The position numbers and the translations under genes were made by a program. Below the pieces are notes generated by a model, which saw only the letters and a list, made by a program, of their open reading frames with translations, ran no database searches and was not told the origin of the DNA. DNA of 64,000 bases from Rubrivivax sp. (GTDB taxonomy: Bacteria; Pseudomonadota; Gammaproteobacteria; Burkholderiales; Burkholderiaceae_C): NCBI GenBank assembly GCA_021300575.1, contig JAJTDM010000008.1, forward strand, positions 57,203-121,202, in the 5' to 3' direction. Positions within the stretch are counted from its first letter, which is position 1, and each line of letters opens with the position of its first letter. Shown here piece by piece: positions 47,567 through 56,091 of this stretch.

Positions 47567-48778
47567 TCAAGGGCGCCTGGGCATGCGCCAGGGCAGCATC
47601 AGGCGCACGGGCAGCGATGCCACGCGCGGCACGTCCAGCGTCTCGTGGATGGACACCACGTCCTCGCCCAGCAGGCGCGAGGCGATCTGCGAGCGCACGT
47701 AGAAGGGCGTGTCCTCCAGCGTGCGCATCAGGCGCGGGGCCGGTGAGGGCTCGCCCCGCACCTGCCGGGCGATACGCCAGGCCGAGGTCGGCAAGGGGTG
47801 CCGCGGCGGTGCCTCAAAGGGCTCGTGGCTGCCGTCGGGGCGAAAGCGCCGGGCGATGACCCTCCCCGGCCCCCGCAGCGGGCGCACGTCGTAGATGACC
47901 GAGGTGTCGCCGTTGGCCATGGTGGCGCGCGACCAGTCCCAATCGTCGAACGCGCGGTCCACGGGCTCGTCACCTTCGTTGGAGTCCATGTAGGCGTGCC
48001 CCTGCCATCGCAGCCCAGGGTGCGACAGCGCCACCTCGATGCGCGCGCAGGGCGCGATCGGCCCCCAGCGGTGGCGGCCCGCAGCGTCCAGCGGCGCCAC
48101 GAACCGGCACAAGGCCGGCGGCGTCACCCGGACCTGGCCCTGCACCCGCAGCGGAATCGGTGCGCAGCGCTCGTCGATGTCCACCACCAGCGATGAGCCA
48201 TCCCAACGCACGCGGCTGGGGCCGATGACGAACTCGCGCTCGTTGCGGTGTACGTGACGACGGCCCCGCTCCGTCATCGCCCAGCGCTTGCCGCCCTCTC
48301 CGTACAGCGCCACGTTCAGGGCACAGAAGCTCTCGGGGTCAGGCCGGCCTTGGGCGCGGGCCCAGGCGTAGTACGGCGAGAAGACGCTGCCGACGAAGGC
48401 AATGACGGTCAGGCCGTGTCGGCCGTCGTCACTGAGCGCGTCGAAGTACCACCAGAGATAGCCCCCCGGCGGGACCGGCTGGTCGAATCGAGGTGCGCCA
48501 TCACGGCCCCGGCCGCCAGCTGGCCCGACAGGGCCGCCATCGGCACGCCCGGTCCCGGGTGCACGCTGCCCCCCGCCAGGAACAGGCCCGGCAGCGCGCT
48601 CATCGAGCCCGGCCGGCGGAACAGCGTCATCCAGCCGTGGGTGGCCGGGCCGTACAGCGACCCCCCCGTGGCTGGGAACAGGCGCTCGAAATCCGCCGGT
48701 GTCGTGGCCACCCTGCGGGCCGGCTCCTCGATCTTCAGGCCGCAGTGCTGCATCAGGGCCAGGCTGCGGTTCAGGCAT
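47567..48778 (-). CDS. crtC: carotenoid 1,2-hydratase (hydroxyneurosporene synthase); start uncertain
   Basis: 403 residues from the only canonical start upstream of the conserved region. CrtC adds water to the C1,2 double bond of neurosporene or lycopene. The recognisable domain begins at residue 97 (position 48490, RFDQPVPPGGYLWWYFDALSD) and includes VIAFVGSVFSPYYAWARAQG, YMDSNEGDEPVDRAFDDWDWSRA and IPLRVQGQVRVTP. Between 48778 and that block there is no ATG, GTG or TTG in frame, and residues 1-96 merely shadow crtD. Possible explanations: a 370-nt out-of-frame overlap, a rare start codon, or a frameshift. The Rhodobacter-type start would fall at about 48406, right after the crtD stop. Confidence 0.85.
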   Translation of the reverse strand: MPEPQPGPDAALRPEDRGAGPQGGHDTGGFRAPVPSHGGVAVRPGHPRLDDAVPPAGLDERAAGPVPGGGQRAPGTGRADGGPVGPAGGRGRDGAPRFDQPVPPGGYLWWYFDALSDDGRHGLTVIAFVGSVFSPYYAWARAQGRPDPESFCALNVALYGEGGKRWAMTERGRRHVHRNEREFVIGPSRVRWDGSSLVVDIDERCAPIPLRVQGQVRVTPPALCRFVAPLDAAGRHRWGPIAPCARIEVALSHPGLRWQGHAYMDSNEGDEPVDRAFDDWDWSRATMANGDTSVIYDVRPLRGPGRVIARRFRPDGSHEPFEAPPRHPLPTSAWRIARQVRGEPSPAPRLMRTLEDTPFYVRSQIASRLLGEDVVSIHETLDVPRVASLPVRLMLPWRMPRRP

Positions 48779-49968
48779 GGGTCGGTCTCCGGAGCGTCGA
48801 AAGGTCGGCGGTCGCCGTCAGCCGGCGCATTGACAAGGCACAGAAGGCGCTCCGGCCCTGAAGGCGCGGTGGCGCGGTCGTCACGGTCCTGGGCACACAC
48901 GTACACGGTGCCCCGGTGCGGCAGCTGGCGGGCACGGAAGATGTCGTCGAACTCACTGGCGTAGTCATCGTCGAAGAAGACGTTGTGGCGCACCAGGGGA
49001 AAGCCGCTGGTACGGCCATGCACCGCCCAGGTCACGGCCGACAGCGAGCGCTGGTGGTGCGGCGTGGAGGACACCGATCGCTCGGCCTCCAAGCCCAGCA
49101 GCCCCTGGGCCAGCGCGTTGGTGTCACCGTTGTACACCACCACATCCGCAGCCAGCACCTCGCCACCTTCCAGCCTGACACCGGTGACACGGCCGTGCTC
49201 GACGAGGATGCGCTCGCAGCGCCGGTTGTAGAGCTGCCGCGCGCCGCGCTGGGCCGCCAGGCCGCTGAGGGCCTGGGCCAGGGCGTACATGCCGCCTTCC
49301 ACCGCCCACACCCCGCTTTGTTCCACATGGGCGATCAGCATCAGCGTGGCGGGTGCCTGCCAGGGCGAGCCGCCGCAATAGGTGGCATAGCGTCCGAAGA
49401 GCTGGCGCAGGCGCGGATCGCGGAAGTGCTTGCCCAGACGGGCCCACATCGTGGCAAAGGGCCCCAGGGCTGCCAGGGTCTTCAGCCCGCCCGGGCCGAG
49501 GTCCCGGATCATGCCGGCCAGCGTGGGCCGGGGGCTGCGCAGGGCAGGTGTCTCGAGGTGATCGTAGAGCGCGCGGGCCTCGGCACAGAAGGCGAGGTAG
49601 CGCCGTGCGTCCTCTTGGCCGGCAAAGCGGCCGATTTCATCGGCGCTGTGCTGCACGTCGGCCAGCAGATCCAGCCGCTGGTCGCCACTGCGCCAGGCGT
49701 GGCGGGCCAGCACCTGCAGGGGCTTGAGGCGCAACAACTCGTCAACCGAGGTGCCAGCATCGGCCAGGATCTGTTCGAACACCCAGCGCATGGTGAAGAC
49801 CGTGGGTCCGGCATCCACGCGCACATCGCCCAGCGCGATCTGCCGCATCTTGCCGCCCGGGCCGGGAGCGGCCTCCACCAGGGTGACCTCCAGCCCTCGG
49901 CAGGCCAGCAGCAGTGCGCTCACCAGGCCGCCCACACCCGCACCGATCACCACCGCACGATCAGCCAA
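48409..49968 (-). CDS. crtD: hydroxyneurosporene desaturase (methoxyneurosporene dehydrogenase)
   Basis: 519 residues. FAD-dependent C3,4 desaturase. FAD motif VIGAGVGGLVSALLLACRGLEVTLVEA (about residues 6-32), GGKMRQIALGDVRVDAGPTVFTM, and the C-terminal FLAGGSVHPGPGVPMAALSGQLA. The last 25 residues (DSTSRSRRGAISGGTSTRSV and on) are poorly conserved-looking and overlap the crtC core. It starts 8 nt inside the end of crtA. Part of the puf-linked crtADC tail. Confidence 0.94.
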   Translation of the reverse strand: MADRAVVIGAGVGGLVSALLLACRGLEVTLVEAAPGPGGKMRQIALGDVRVDAGPTVFTMRWVFEQILADAGTSVDELLRLKPLQVLARHAWRSGDQRLDLLADVQHSADEIGRFAGQEDARRYLAFCAEARALYDHLETPALRSPRPTLAGMIRDLGPGGLKTLAALGPFATMWARLGKHFRDPRLRQLFGRYATYCGGSPWQAPATLMLIAHVEQSGVWAVEGGMYALAQALSGLAAQRGARQLYNRRCERILVEHGRVTGVRLEGGEVLAADVVVYNGDTNALAQGLLGLEAERSVSSTPHHQRSLSAVTWAVHGRTSGFPLVRHNVFFDDDYASEFDDIFRARQLPHRGTVYVCAQDRDDRATAPSGPERLLCLVNAPADGDRRPFDAPETDPCLNRSLALMQHCGLKIEEPARRVATTPADFERLFPATGGSLYGPATHGWMTLFRRPGSMSALPGLFLAGGSVHPGPGVPMAALSGQLAAGAVMAHLDSTSRSRRGAISGGTSTRSVTTADTA

Positions 49969-50653
49969 GCGTCACCCCCTTCCAGGAGCCCTGCATCTGC
50001 ACGGGCGCAAAGCGCACGAACATCGATTCGGAAAAGTAGCGCCCGTCGTAGGCCGCGTGGATGGCGGCGAGGTGAGCGCCGCTGCGCGCGTAGGCATCCA
50101 TGTGCTCCTGGCTCTGCCACAGGCTGAGGGTTGCCTGCCGCAGCACAGGTGCTTCGCCCAAGCCCACCGCCAGGCGGCAGCCCTGCGCGCGGGCCAGCGA
50201 GGTCTCGGAAGGCGGCGACTGGCGCCAGAAGGCGCCCGCTCGCCGCGGCCGGATGGATGCACGTGTGAGCGCCACCACCGGCTGTTGCGCTGCCGCCTGT
50301 GCCGTCACGGCGATGCTGTGGCCGCCCCAGCTGCCGCGGCTCGAGGTGGCACGCAGCTTCAGGATGCAGGTCTCGCGCGAGCGTCGACGGTAGGCCTGGA
50401 CATGTGGCGAGCGCTCGATGAACTCATCGGCCAGGTCTTCACCCTGGAACACCGCGAGCAACCCCTGGCGCGTGGCACTGGGCCGCAGACCGAAGCCGCC
50501 GTCATGCCCGCTGCCCAGGGCCTTGGCGAACACCAGGCCCGGTTGGCCCTGCAGGCTGCGCTGACCGCGGGCCACCCGCCACCAACCCCAAGCGATGGCT
50601 GCGGGTTGGAGGTCAGCCAGCAGAACCACCACCACGTGATCAGGCCGGTTCAT
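49961..50653 (-). CDS. crtA: spheroidene monooxygenase
   Basis: 230 residues. Heme-containing oxygenase that forms spheroidenone (or a 2-keto spirilloxanthin) in the presence of oxygen. Start MNRPDHVVVVLLADLQP, then ALGSGHDGGFGLRPSATRQGLLAVF, and WGGHSIAV. An upstream TTG at 50689 would add 12 residues. It lies 51 nt after pufC and overlaps crtD by 8 nt, the first gene of the crtADC tail of the puf operon. Confidence 0.93.
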   Translation of the reverse strand: MNRPDHVVVVLLADLQPAAIAWGWWRVARGQRSLQGQPGLVFAKALGSGHDGGFGLRPSATRQGLLAVFQGEDLADEFIERSPHVQAYRRRSRETCILKLRATSSRGSWGGHSIAVTAQAAAQQPVVALTRASIRPRRAGAFWRQSPPSETSLARAQGCRLAVGLGEAPVLRQATLSLWQSQEHMDAYARSGAHLAAIHAAYDGRYFSESMFVRFAPVQMQGSWKGVTLG

Positions 50654-50704
50654 CAAGAGAGGGTCCGTGATGAACCGGCCTTCAGGCAAGGGCCGGGAAC
50701 AAAC

Positions 50705-51820
50705 TTACTTCGGGGCACTGGCGGCCGCTGCCGCGGCCGAAGGTGCCGCACCGGTGGCGGCCGTGTCTGCCGGGGCTGCGGCAGCAGCCACCTTCAACAG
50801 TTCCGGGTGTCCCTTGGCCATGGCCGCACCGTACAGCGGCTTCCAGGCGCCCTGGTGACAGGTGGCGCAATTGACCTTGGCCACATCACCCTTGGGGCCC
50901 AGACGGTTCTCCGGAAAGACGCCCGTCAGCGGCTCCATGTAGGCGTTGTTCAGGTCGCGTGCCATGCGGATGCCGTGCCAGGCCGTCACGCGCTGGGGCG
51001 GCGCCTCGGTCCAGGAGGCGAAGTTGCGCGTGTTGTGGCAGAAGGTGCAGTTCACGCCGAGCGAATCGGACATGTGCATCATCAGCGAGTACGTGAACTC
51101 GGCCTGCTTGGTGGAGGTGCGGTTGGCACCTTCGCCTGTCAGCTTCAACGCTTCGTTGCCATTGACGCGGATCGGCTGTGCTTCCTTCAGGTAGGGCGTG
51201 AAGGGGTCGTAAGGGAGCGAACTCAGCACGGCCGCCTTGTTGGCGATGTTCTGCCCGGCCAGGTCGCCCATCACCGAGTTGGCCGCGTACTTGCGGTCGG
51301 CAGGTGCAAACCAGATCTCGGCCGGCACCGGCTTGCCGCGGTGGCAGGTGTAGCAGGTGACGCCCGTGTCGGCCACATGCTTCTTCCAGTCGGCGTTGAC
51401 GTGCTGCGTCATCTCGATCATGCGCCGCGCCACGACCTTGGTGTACTTGCTGTCATCGGCAAGGTTGTTCAGGTTGTGGCAGTAGGCACAACCCTGGTCG
51501 GGCGCCACCCAGGCGGTGATGGCCGTCATGTGGCGCGTGAACTCGCCCACGCTCAGGTCGCCCAGCACCTTGACGTTCTGGTACACGTCCTTGGCTTTGG
51601 GCCCCTCGGACGACGCCGCGGGCAATTCAGCGGGCGCCGTGTTCTTGGCCACATCCTGGTTGATGACGCGCTGGTTGTACACCTGGCCCATGCTGGTGCC
51701 CCGGTAGCCGCCCTGCACGGTCTCGACCGGTGGGCGCTCGCAGCCCACGAGCATGGCGGCGCCTGCGACGGCCCCCAGCCAGCGCAGGCCGGTGGCAATG
51801 CGTTCAGAGAAGTTGCTCAT
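50705..51820 (-). CDS. pufC: reaction-centre tetraheme cytochrome c subunit
   Basis: 371 residues. Four CxxCH heme sites at 111-115 (CAYCH), 156-160 (CYTCH), 258-262 (CTFCH) and 318-322 (CATCH). The lipobox LVGC ends at C27, so it is a periplasmic lipoprotein bound to the reaction centre. It re-reduces the photo-oxidised special pair. A 25-residue Ala/Pro tail is unusual in composition. Its ATG overlaps the pufM stop (TGATG). Co-transcribed with pufLM. Confidence 0.97.
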   Translation of the reverse strand: MSNFSERIATGLRWLGAVAGAAMLVGCERPPVETVQGGYRGTSMGQVYNQRVINQDVAKNTAPAELPAASSEGPKAKDVYQNVKVLGDLSVGEFTRHMTAITAWVAPDQGCAYCHNLNNLADDSKYTKVVARRMIEMTQHVNADWKKHVADTGVTCYTCHRGKPVPAEIWFAPADRKYAANSVMGDLAGQNIANKAAVLSSLPYDPFTPYLKEAQPIRVNGNEALKLTGEGANRTSTKQAEFTYSLMMHMSDSLGVNCTFCHNTRNFASWTEAPPQRVTAWHGIRMARDLNNAYMEPLTGVFPENRLGPKGDVAKVNCATCHQGAWKPLYGAAMAKGHPELLKVAAAAAPADTAATGAAPSAAAAAASAPK

Positions 51821-52791
51821 CACTTGCCTCCCATCAGGGCAGGGTCGATGCTGACCGGGAACACCTGCGGGTACGCGGGCACCACGCCGTGCTTCATGGA
51901 CCAGAGATACCAGTTGTCCACCACGGGGCCGGTCAACAGGATGCCGATGCCGCCAGTCAGCGGACACAGCACCGCAAACCACCAGGCCCAACGGTGGATG
52001 GACTCCATCGTCGCGTTGAAACCCATGGTCCAGCGCCAGAACAGGGCGGCACGCTCGGACGCTGTGCCGCGGTCCACGATCTGCTCGATCTCGCGTTCAC
52101 CACCGTAGCGGCCCACCGCCAGGATGGTGGCGCCGTGCATGGCAAACAGCAGCACCGAGCCATACAGGAAGACGATGGACAGCGCGTGGAACGGGTTGTA
52201 GAACAGGTTGCCGTGGCGCAGCGACAGCGCCGACACCCAGTCCAGGTGCGGGAAGATGCCGAAAGGCACCGCCTCAGACCAGCTGCCCATCATGAGCGGG
52301 CGGAAGAAGCCGCACACCAGGTACAGCCAGATCGCCGCAGCGAAAGCCCAGGCCACGTGCGTGCCCATGCCCAGCTGACGCGCGCGGCGGTAGGTGCGGG
52401 CCCACCACAACATGATGGACACCGTCAGCAGGAAGCCCACGATGAGCCACCAGCCTCCTTGGGCCAGCGGCGGGATGCTCAGGCCGTATTGCGGCGCCGG
52501 CGGCTCCAGGGCCAGCCAGAACAGTTGCTGGATCAGGCGCAGCGGACTCCAGTCCACCGAGGCCAGCATGTTGAAGCCGATGATGTTGAAGGCCAGGGTG
52601 CCGAACACCAGCGATGCCACGCCGAGGCCCCCGAGGTAGACGGGCCCGATCTGAGCGTTGCCGATGCGGCCGATCAGATGCCACAGGAAGGGCTTGCCGC
52701 TGCGGCGCCAGTCGCCTCGGGGCAGCGGCACGCCGTCTCCCAGAGGGCCGGTGGCCTGCACGGCGGTGAAGAGGTTTTGATACTCAGCCAT
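51820..52791 (-). CDS. pufM: photosynthetic reaction centre M subunit
   Basis: 323 residues, five membrane spans. N-terminal [69 protein letters not shown] and [21 protein letters not shown] contain the bacteriochlorophyll and iron-binding histidines. Forms the heterodimer with PufL that carries the special pair and quinones. It begins 27 nt after pufL and overlaps pufC by 1 nt. Confidence 0.98.
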   Translation of the reverse strand: MAEYQNLFTAVQATGPLGDGVPLPRGDWRRSGKPFLWHLIGRIGNAQIGPVYLGGLGVASLVFGTLAFNIIGFNMLASVDWSPLRLIQQLFWLALEPPAPQYGLSIPPLAQGGWWLIVGFLLTVSIMLWWARTYRRARQLGMGTHVAWAFAAAIWLYLVCGFFRPLMMGSWSEAVPFGIFPHLDWVSALSLRHGNLFYNPFHALSIVFLYGSVLLFAMHGATILAVGRYGGEREIEQIVDRGTASERAALFWRWTMGFNATMESIHRWAWWFAVLCPLTGGIGILLTGPVVDNWYLWSMKHGVVPAYPQVFPVSIDPALMGGK

Positions 52792-52818
52792 GTTGTTCTC
52801 CTTGTCGGCGGTCCGGGT

Positions 52819-53646
52819 TCAATGGCCCCAGATCGGCAGGTTCAACCACCAGCCCCACCACTCGGGCCAGCCGCGGGTCCAGAACGGTCCGCTGACGACG
52901 ATGCACATCGCGGCAAACCACACCGAGGCGAGAGCCAGGAACAGGCCCAGACGGTGAATGCCCAGCGTGCCCACCGAGTAGCCGATGAAGTCGCGGAAGA
53001 AGGTGTCCTCGTGCTCCGGGGTCTTCACTGGCTCACCCTTCTTCGGGTTGGTGGAAGACAGCACCAGACCGCCGTGCATGGACAGCGCCAGCGTGGTGGC
53101 GAAGAACAGGCTGGCCGCGACCATGTGCCAGGGGTTGTAGTGGAAGTGCAGGTACTGGTAAGCCACGTTGCTCACCCAGTCCAGGTGGCTGTAGATGCCG
53201 TAGGGGAAGGCGTGCCCCCAGGCGCCCAGCAGTGCGGGGCGTATCACCTGCAGCGTGACGTAGCCCAGGATCGCGAAGCTGAAGGCCACGGGCACGTGGT
53301 AACCCATGCCCAGTTTTCGGCAGATCTCCACCTCTCGCAGCGCCCACGAGCCGAAGGCTCCAATGGCGCAGACAGTGATGATCTGCCACAGGCCCCCCTC
53401 CATCAGGGGCGCCATGTTCAAACCGTATTTCAGGTCCGGCGGCGCGATGCTGATCTGCCAGAGGTTCCAGGTGGGGCCCATGGCCGCACCCCAGACAATC
53501 ATGGTGGTGCCCAGCAGGGAAAAGAACGCTGTCGTGACGCCGAAGAACCCGACGTAGAACGGTCCGACCCAGAAGTCGAACAAGTCACCACCGATCAGCG
53601 TGCCCCCGCGGACACGGTACTTTCTCTCGAAGCTCAGCATGGCCAT
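52819..53646 (-). CDS. pufL: photosynthetic reaction centre L subunit
   Basis: 275 residues, five spans. Signature strings: [87 protein letters not shown]. Histidines bind special-pair and accessory bacteriochlorophylls and the non-heme iron. It starts 128 nt after pufA, and that gap holds two hairpins. Confidence 0.98.
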   Translation of the reverse strand: MAMLSFERKYRVRGGTLIGGDLFDFWVGPFYVGFFGVTTAFFSLLGTTMIVWGAAMGPTWNLWQISIAPPDLKYGLNMAPLMEGGLWQIITVCAIGAFGSWALREVEICRKLGMGYHVPVAFSFAILGYVTLQVIRPALLGAWGHAFPYGIYSHLDWVSNVAYQYLHFHYNPWHMVAASLFFATTLALSMHGGLVLSSTNPKKGEPVKTPEHEDTFFRDFIGYSVGTLGIHRLGLFLALASVWFAAMCIVVSGPFWTRGWPEWWGWWLNLPIWGH

Positions 53647-53722
53647 ATGAATCTCTCCGATTGCTGTGCGCGAAGCATCAGCCGCAATTCGTCGCTAGGC
53701 TCACCAAGGAGCAGGGGTGAAG

Positions 53723-53770
53723 GGTGTGAACCCGACACCGCCCGCTCGCGCGGCAGCAATGCGCCGCGCG
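53723..53770 (-). other. tandem hairpins in the pufA-pufL gap
   Basis: Two stem-loops directly after pufA: CGCGCGGC/GCCGCGCG (53747-53754 with 53763-53770, 8-bp stem, 8-nt loop) and GGTGT/ACACC (53723-53727 with 53735-53739). In Rhodobacter the same gap holds structures that block 3' decay and partial termination, giving more pufBA than pufLM message. The same role here is inference from position and stem strength. Confidence 0.6.
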
Positions 53771-53774
53771 TCCG

Positions 53775-53966
53775 TTACTTCGACGGTGGCAACGGCGCGT
53801 TTTGCGCCGCCTTCGCGGCCTTGGCCGTGTCGGGATGCCAGGTGTTGATGTTGTAACGGTCTCCACTGATCTGGATCAGATGGATGCTCGTCGACACGAA
53901 CGCGATCAGAAGACCCGTGAGGATGATCGCTTTGCGTGGGTCGACAACTCGCCAATAACGCCACAT
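53775..53966 (-). CDS. pufA: LH1 alpha polypeptide
   Basis: 63 residues. MWRYWRVVDPRKAIILTGLLIAF: N-terminal amphipathic start, one membrane span with the bacteriochlorophyll-ligating histidine (STSIHLIQ, about residue 29). GDRYNINTWHP follows the span, then a roughly 20-residue Ala/Lys/Pro-rich tail (PDTAKAAKAAQNAPLPPSK). The ribosome binding site GGAAAGGAAATCAACATG is strong. It lies 17 nt after the unassigned 79-residue gene, not next to pufB. Confidence 0.94.
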   Translation of the reverse strand: MWRYWRVVDPRKAIILTGLLIAFVSTSIHLIQISGDRYNINTWHPDTAKAAKAAQNAPLPPSK

Positions 53967-53983
53967 GTTGATTTCCTTTCCGC

Positions 53984-54223
53984 TTAACTCAGTTGGGATA
54001 TGACGGTGTAGACAGCAGTCTTGACGCCATCGAGCATCGAGCGTGCGCCCTCCGCTCCCGGCAGCAAGCTGCGCCAGTTCTGCAAACACAGCAAGGAAGC
54101 CAGCGCAAGCAGCAAGAAGACGATGAAGGTCACGGCATAGATGCCATGAAAGCCGCTCAAGGAATCCTTGAGGGGGCCCTCGCGGCGCTGCGCCAGATGT
54201 CCGGCAACGATTTCTTGTCTCAT
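53984..54223 (-). CDS. unassigned single-span membrane protein between pufB and pufA
   Basis: 79 residues: a polar basic N-terminus (MRQEIVAGHLAQRREGPLKD), one span (about residues 29-47, YAVTFIVFLLLALASLLCL), then NWRSLLPG and an amphipathic tail (DGVKTAVYTVISQLS). The ATG at 54223 follows GTGAGGCTGAC, a workable ribosome site; the stop is 17 nt before pufA and the start 37 nt after pufB, same strand. The size and topology resemble PufX and small LH1 accessory chains; a GFHGIYAVTF start of the span recalls PufQ. Neither match is strong by eye, and both normally sit elsewhere in the operon. I therefore do not name it. Confidence 0.75.
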   Translation of the reverse strand: MRQEIVAGHLAQRREGPLKDSLSGFHGIYAVTFIVFLLLALASLLCLQNWRSLLPGAEGARSMLDGVKTAVYTVISQLS

Positions 54224-54238
54224 GTCAGCCTCACTCGA

Positions 54239-54266
54239 CGTGGTTGTCAGAACGTGGTTGTCAGAA
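54239..54266. repeat. 2 x 14-bp tandem repeat over the pufB stop
   Basis: Two exact copies of CGTGGTTGTCAGAA, 54239-54252 and 54253-54266. The second copy contains the pufB stop codon (54261-54263); the first lies in the gap before the small membrane gene. The duplication does not change the coding part. Confidence 0.85.
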
Positions 54267-54404
54267 CCAGGGACGCCAGATCCAAACCAGGCTGTGGGCG
54301 AAGAAAGCGCCAACTGCCCACAGCGTGTACCCTTGGATGTAGTACTTGTGGAACTCTTGGCACTCTTCGTCCGTCAGCCCCGACGGATTCACTTTTTCAG
54401 CCAT
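54261..54404 (-). CDS. pufB: LH1 beta polypeptide
   Basis: 47 residues. Starts [20 protein letters not shown] and ends WAVGAFFAHSLVWIWRPWF; the family signature is LTDEExxEFHKxxxxG, the bacteriochlorophyll-binding His (about residue 37, FFAHSLV) and the WxWRPW end. One membrane span. It is shorter than a typical gene-calling cutoff. It is the first puf gene and follows bchZ by 135 nt. With PufA it forms the ring antenna around the reaction centre. Confidence 0.95.
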   Translation of the reverse strand: MAEKVNPSGLTDEECQEFHKYYIQGYTLWAVGAFFAHSLVWIWRPWF

Positions 54405-54543
54405 TTGGATAGCCTTTCGTGAAGTGCAGCCTCACCAATTGGTTCGGCCCTGAAAAGCCGCAGCGGCAAGCCGCCCCGGCACCTGTCACCCGGTTGCCCG
54501 GGTTGATGTTCGGGCGCACGCGCCAGGTGTGAAGGCAGGTCAT
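54397..54543 (-). CDS. possible 48-residue leader peptide between bchZ and pufB
   Basis: An open frame of 48 codons fills the bchZ-pufB gap: its ATG overlaps the bchZ stop (ATGA at 54543-54540) and its stop TGA lies 5 nt inside pufB. The peptide ([19 protein letters not shown] and on) has three cysteines and no membrane span or known motif, and it is not PufQ-like. The double coupling is suggestive, but the gap is short and GC-rich, so chance is possible. The gap also contains a CCCGG-GCAA-CCGGG hairpin. Confidence 0.3.
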   Translation of the reverse strand: MTCLHTWRVRPNINPGNRVTGAGAACRCGFSGPNQLVRLHFTKGYPNG

Positions 54544-56012
54544 GCCGCCACCTCCTGTCTCGGTCGACCGAACAACACGGCCAGCCGCGCAGCGTTCACT
54601 GCGGGCAGGCTGTTCTCTCGCGCATCGGCCTCGGCCCGATCGCGCATGCGCTTGGCTGCCGAGATGCGCACCAGCACCGGCTCGGCCTCCAGCAATTCGT
54701 CCATGAGCAGCTTGGCGTCTTCTTCCCAAGGCATCTCGGCGCGCTGGCGCACGGGCGTGGGGTCGACACGGTCAAGTTCGGTGCCCAGGGGCAGGATGTG
54801 GAACAACGCATCGAACAGCGCGTTGCAGAACTCCTGCACCACATAGGTGGCGCCGGCATAGCCCATGAACGGGGTGCCCGTGGCGCGGCGGATGATGGCG
54901 CCCGGGAACGAGGCCGCGATGTAGGCGGGCTTCGGGCCGAAGCCCGCAGCCTTTTCGGCCAGGTACATGCGCTCGTTGTAGGAGCCGAACAGCACCAGCG
55001 GCGTCTTTTCGTGTACGAGGCGCCGCACCTCGGCGTTGTCGGTCTTGGCACCGGCCTTGCGCGAGATGGCGAAGTTGCACGGCAAGCCCAGTTCGTCTTC
55101 CAGGAAGTGGCGCAGGCCGCGTGCATAGGTCTCGCCGGCCACGACGCCGAAGTTGGCGGTACCGAAGAAGTCCTGCGTGACCGAGCGCCACAAGTCCCAC
55201 ACCGGCTTGATGGTGGTGTGCTTCTCGCGTTCGATGAAGGGTTCCGGGTCCAGGTGCAGCAACTGACCCAACTGCCGCAGGAAAGCGGTGGTGCTGTGCA
55301 GCCCGATGGGGGCTTGCAGGTAGGGGCGCTCCAGCGCCTCGCACAGCATGCGGCCGAACTCGCGGTACATGCAGATGTTGACGTCGGCCTCCACCAGGCG
55401 CGACACATCCGCCAGATGGCTGCCCAGCGGGAACACCATGTTGACTTCGGCGCCGATGCCCTGCACCAGACGGCGGATCTCGGCCAGGTCACTGGGCGAG
55501 TTGAAGGTGCCGTAGCTCGGACCGATGATGTTCACGCGCGGGCGCTCACCGGCCGGGCGCTCCTCGAACGGGGTGCGCTCAGGCACCTTGCGCAGGCCGT
55601 AGGTGCTCCACAGCCAGAACATCGCGCGGTCGGCGCACTGCCATTGGTCTTCGTCGATGGTGCGCGGCAGGAAGCGCTGGATCGTCGTGCCTTCGGGCGT
55701 GACGCCGCCGCCGATCATCTCGGCGATCGAGCCCGTCACCACCACGCTGGGCAGGTCCGGGTCCAGCACGGCATGGGCGCGCTTCATCGCGCCTTCGGTG
55801 CCTTCGCGGCCCAGTTGCTCTTCGGCCAGACCGGTCACCACGATGGGCAGCTCGTGCGGGGGCAGCGCGTCGGTGTAGTGCAGCACGCTGGTCACCGGCA
55901 GGTTCTCGCAACCCACCGGGCCGTCGATGACGACCTGCAGCCCCTTGATCGCGGTGAACACGTACACCGCTCCCCAGTAGCCGCCAGCGCGATCGTGGTC
56001 GAGGACTAGCAC
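54540..56012 (-). CDS. bchZ: chlorophyllide a reductase, Z subunit
   Basis: 490 residues, NifK-like. With BchY it forms the catalytic part of COR, which reduces ring B. Starts [35 protein letters not shown] with the first cluster cysteine, and includes [15 protein letters not shown] use the GTG at 56012, preceded by GGGAGGGG; all upstream in-frame reading is the repeat-rich spacer from bchY. Its stop overlaps a short open frame that leads to pufB. Confidence 0.94.
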   Translation of the reverse strand: MLVLDHDRAGGYWGAVYVFTAIKGLQVVIDGPVGCENLPVTSVLHYTDALPPHELPIVVTGLAEEQLGREGTEGAMKRAHAVLDPDLPSVVVTGSIAEMIGGGVTPEGTTIQRFLPRTIDEDQWQCADRAMFWLWSTYGLRKVPERTPFEERPAGERPRVNIIGPSYGTFNSPSDLAEIRRLVQGIGAEVNMVFPLGSHLADVSRLVEADVNICMYREFGRMLCEALERPYLQAPIGLHSTTAFLRQLGQLLHLDPEPFIEREKHTTIKPVWDLWRSVTQDFFGTANFGVVAGETYARGLRHFLEDELGLPCNFAISRKAGAKTDNAEVRRLVHEKTPLVLFGSYNERMYLAEKAAGFGPKPAYIAASFPGAIIRRATGTPFMGYAGATYVVQEFCNALFDALFHILPLGTELDRVDPTPVRQRAEMPWEEDAKLLMDELLEAEPVLVRISAAKRMRDRAEADARENSLPAVNAARLAVLFGRPRQEVAA

Positions 56013-56091
56013 GGTATGGCCCCTCCCGCTGTGCGCGTCTGTGGTTCGAGGGCTGTGGGATGCACCTCTCGAACTGCGGGTAGCGGACGGT

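Noticed and set aside
53984..54223. Calling the small gene pufB, pufX or pufQ
   Set aside because: The true pufB (47 residues, LTDEExxEFHK and WIWRPW) is at 54261-54404; the similarity to PufX and PufQ is only topology and a few residues.
54239..54266. CRISPR-like repeat
   Set aside because: Only two adjacent 14-bp copies without spacers; a simple tandem duplication.
53984..54313. Longer 109-residue version of the gene between pufB and pufA
   Set aside because: The extra 30 residues overlap the end of pufB in another frame; the ATG at 54223 has a ribosome site and fits the operon spacing.
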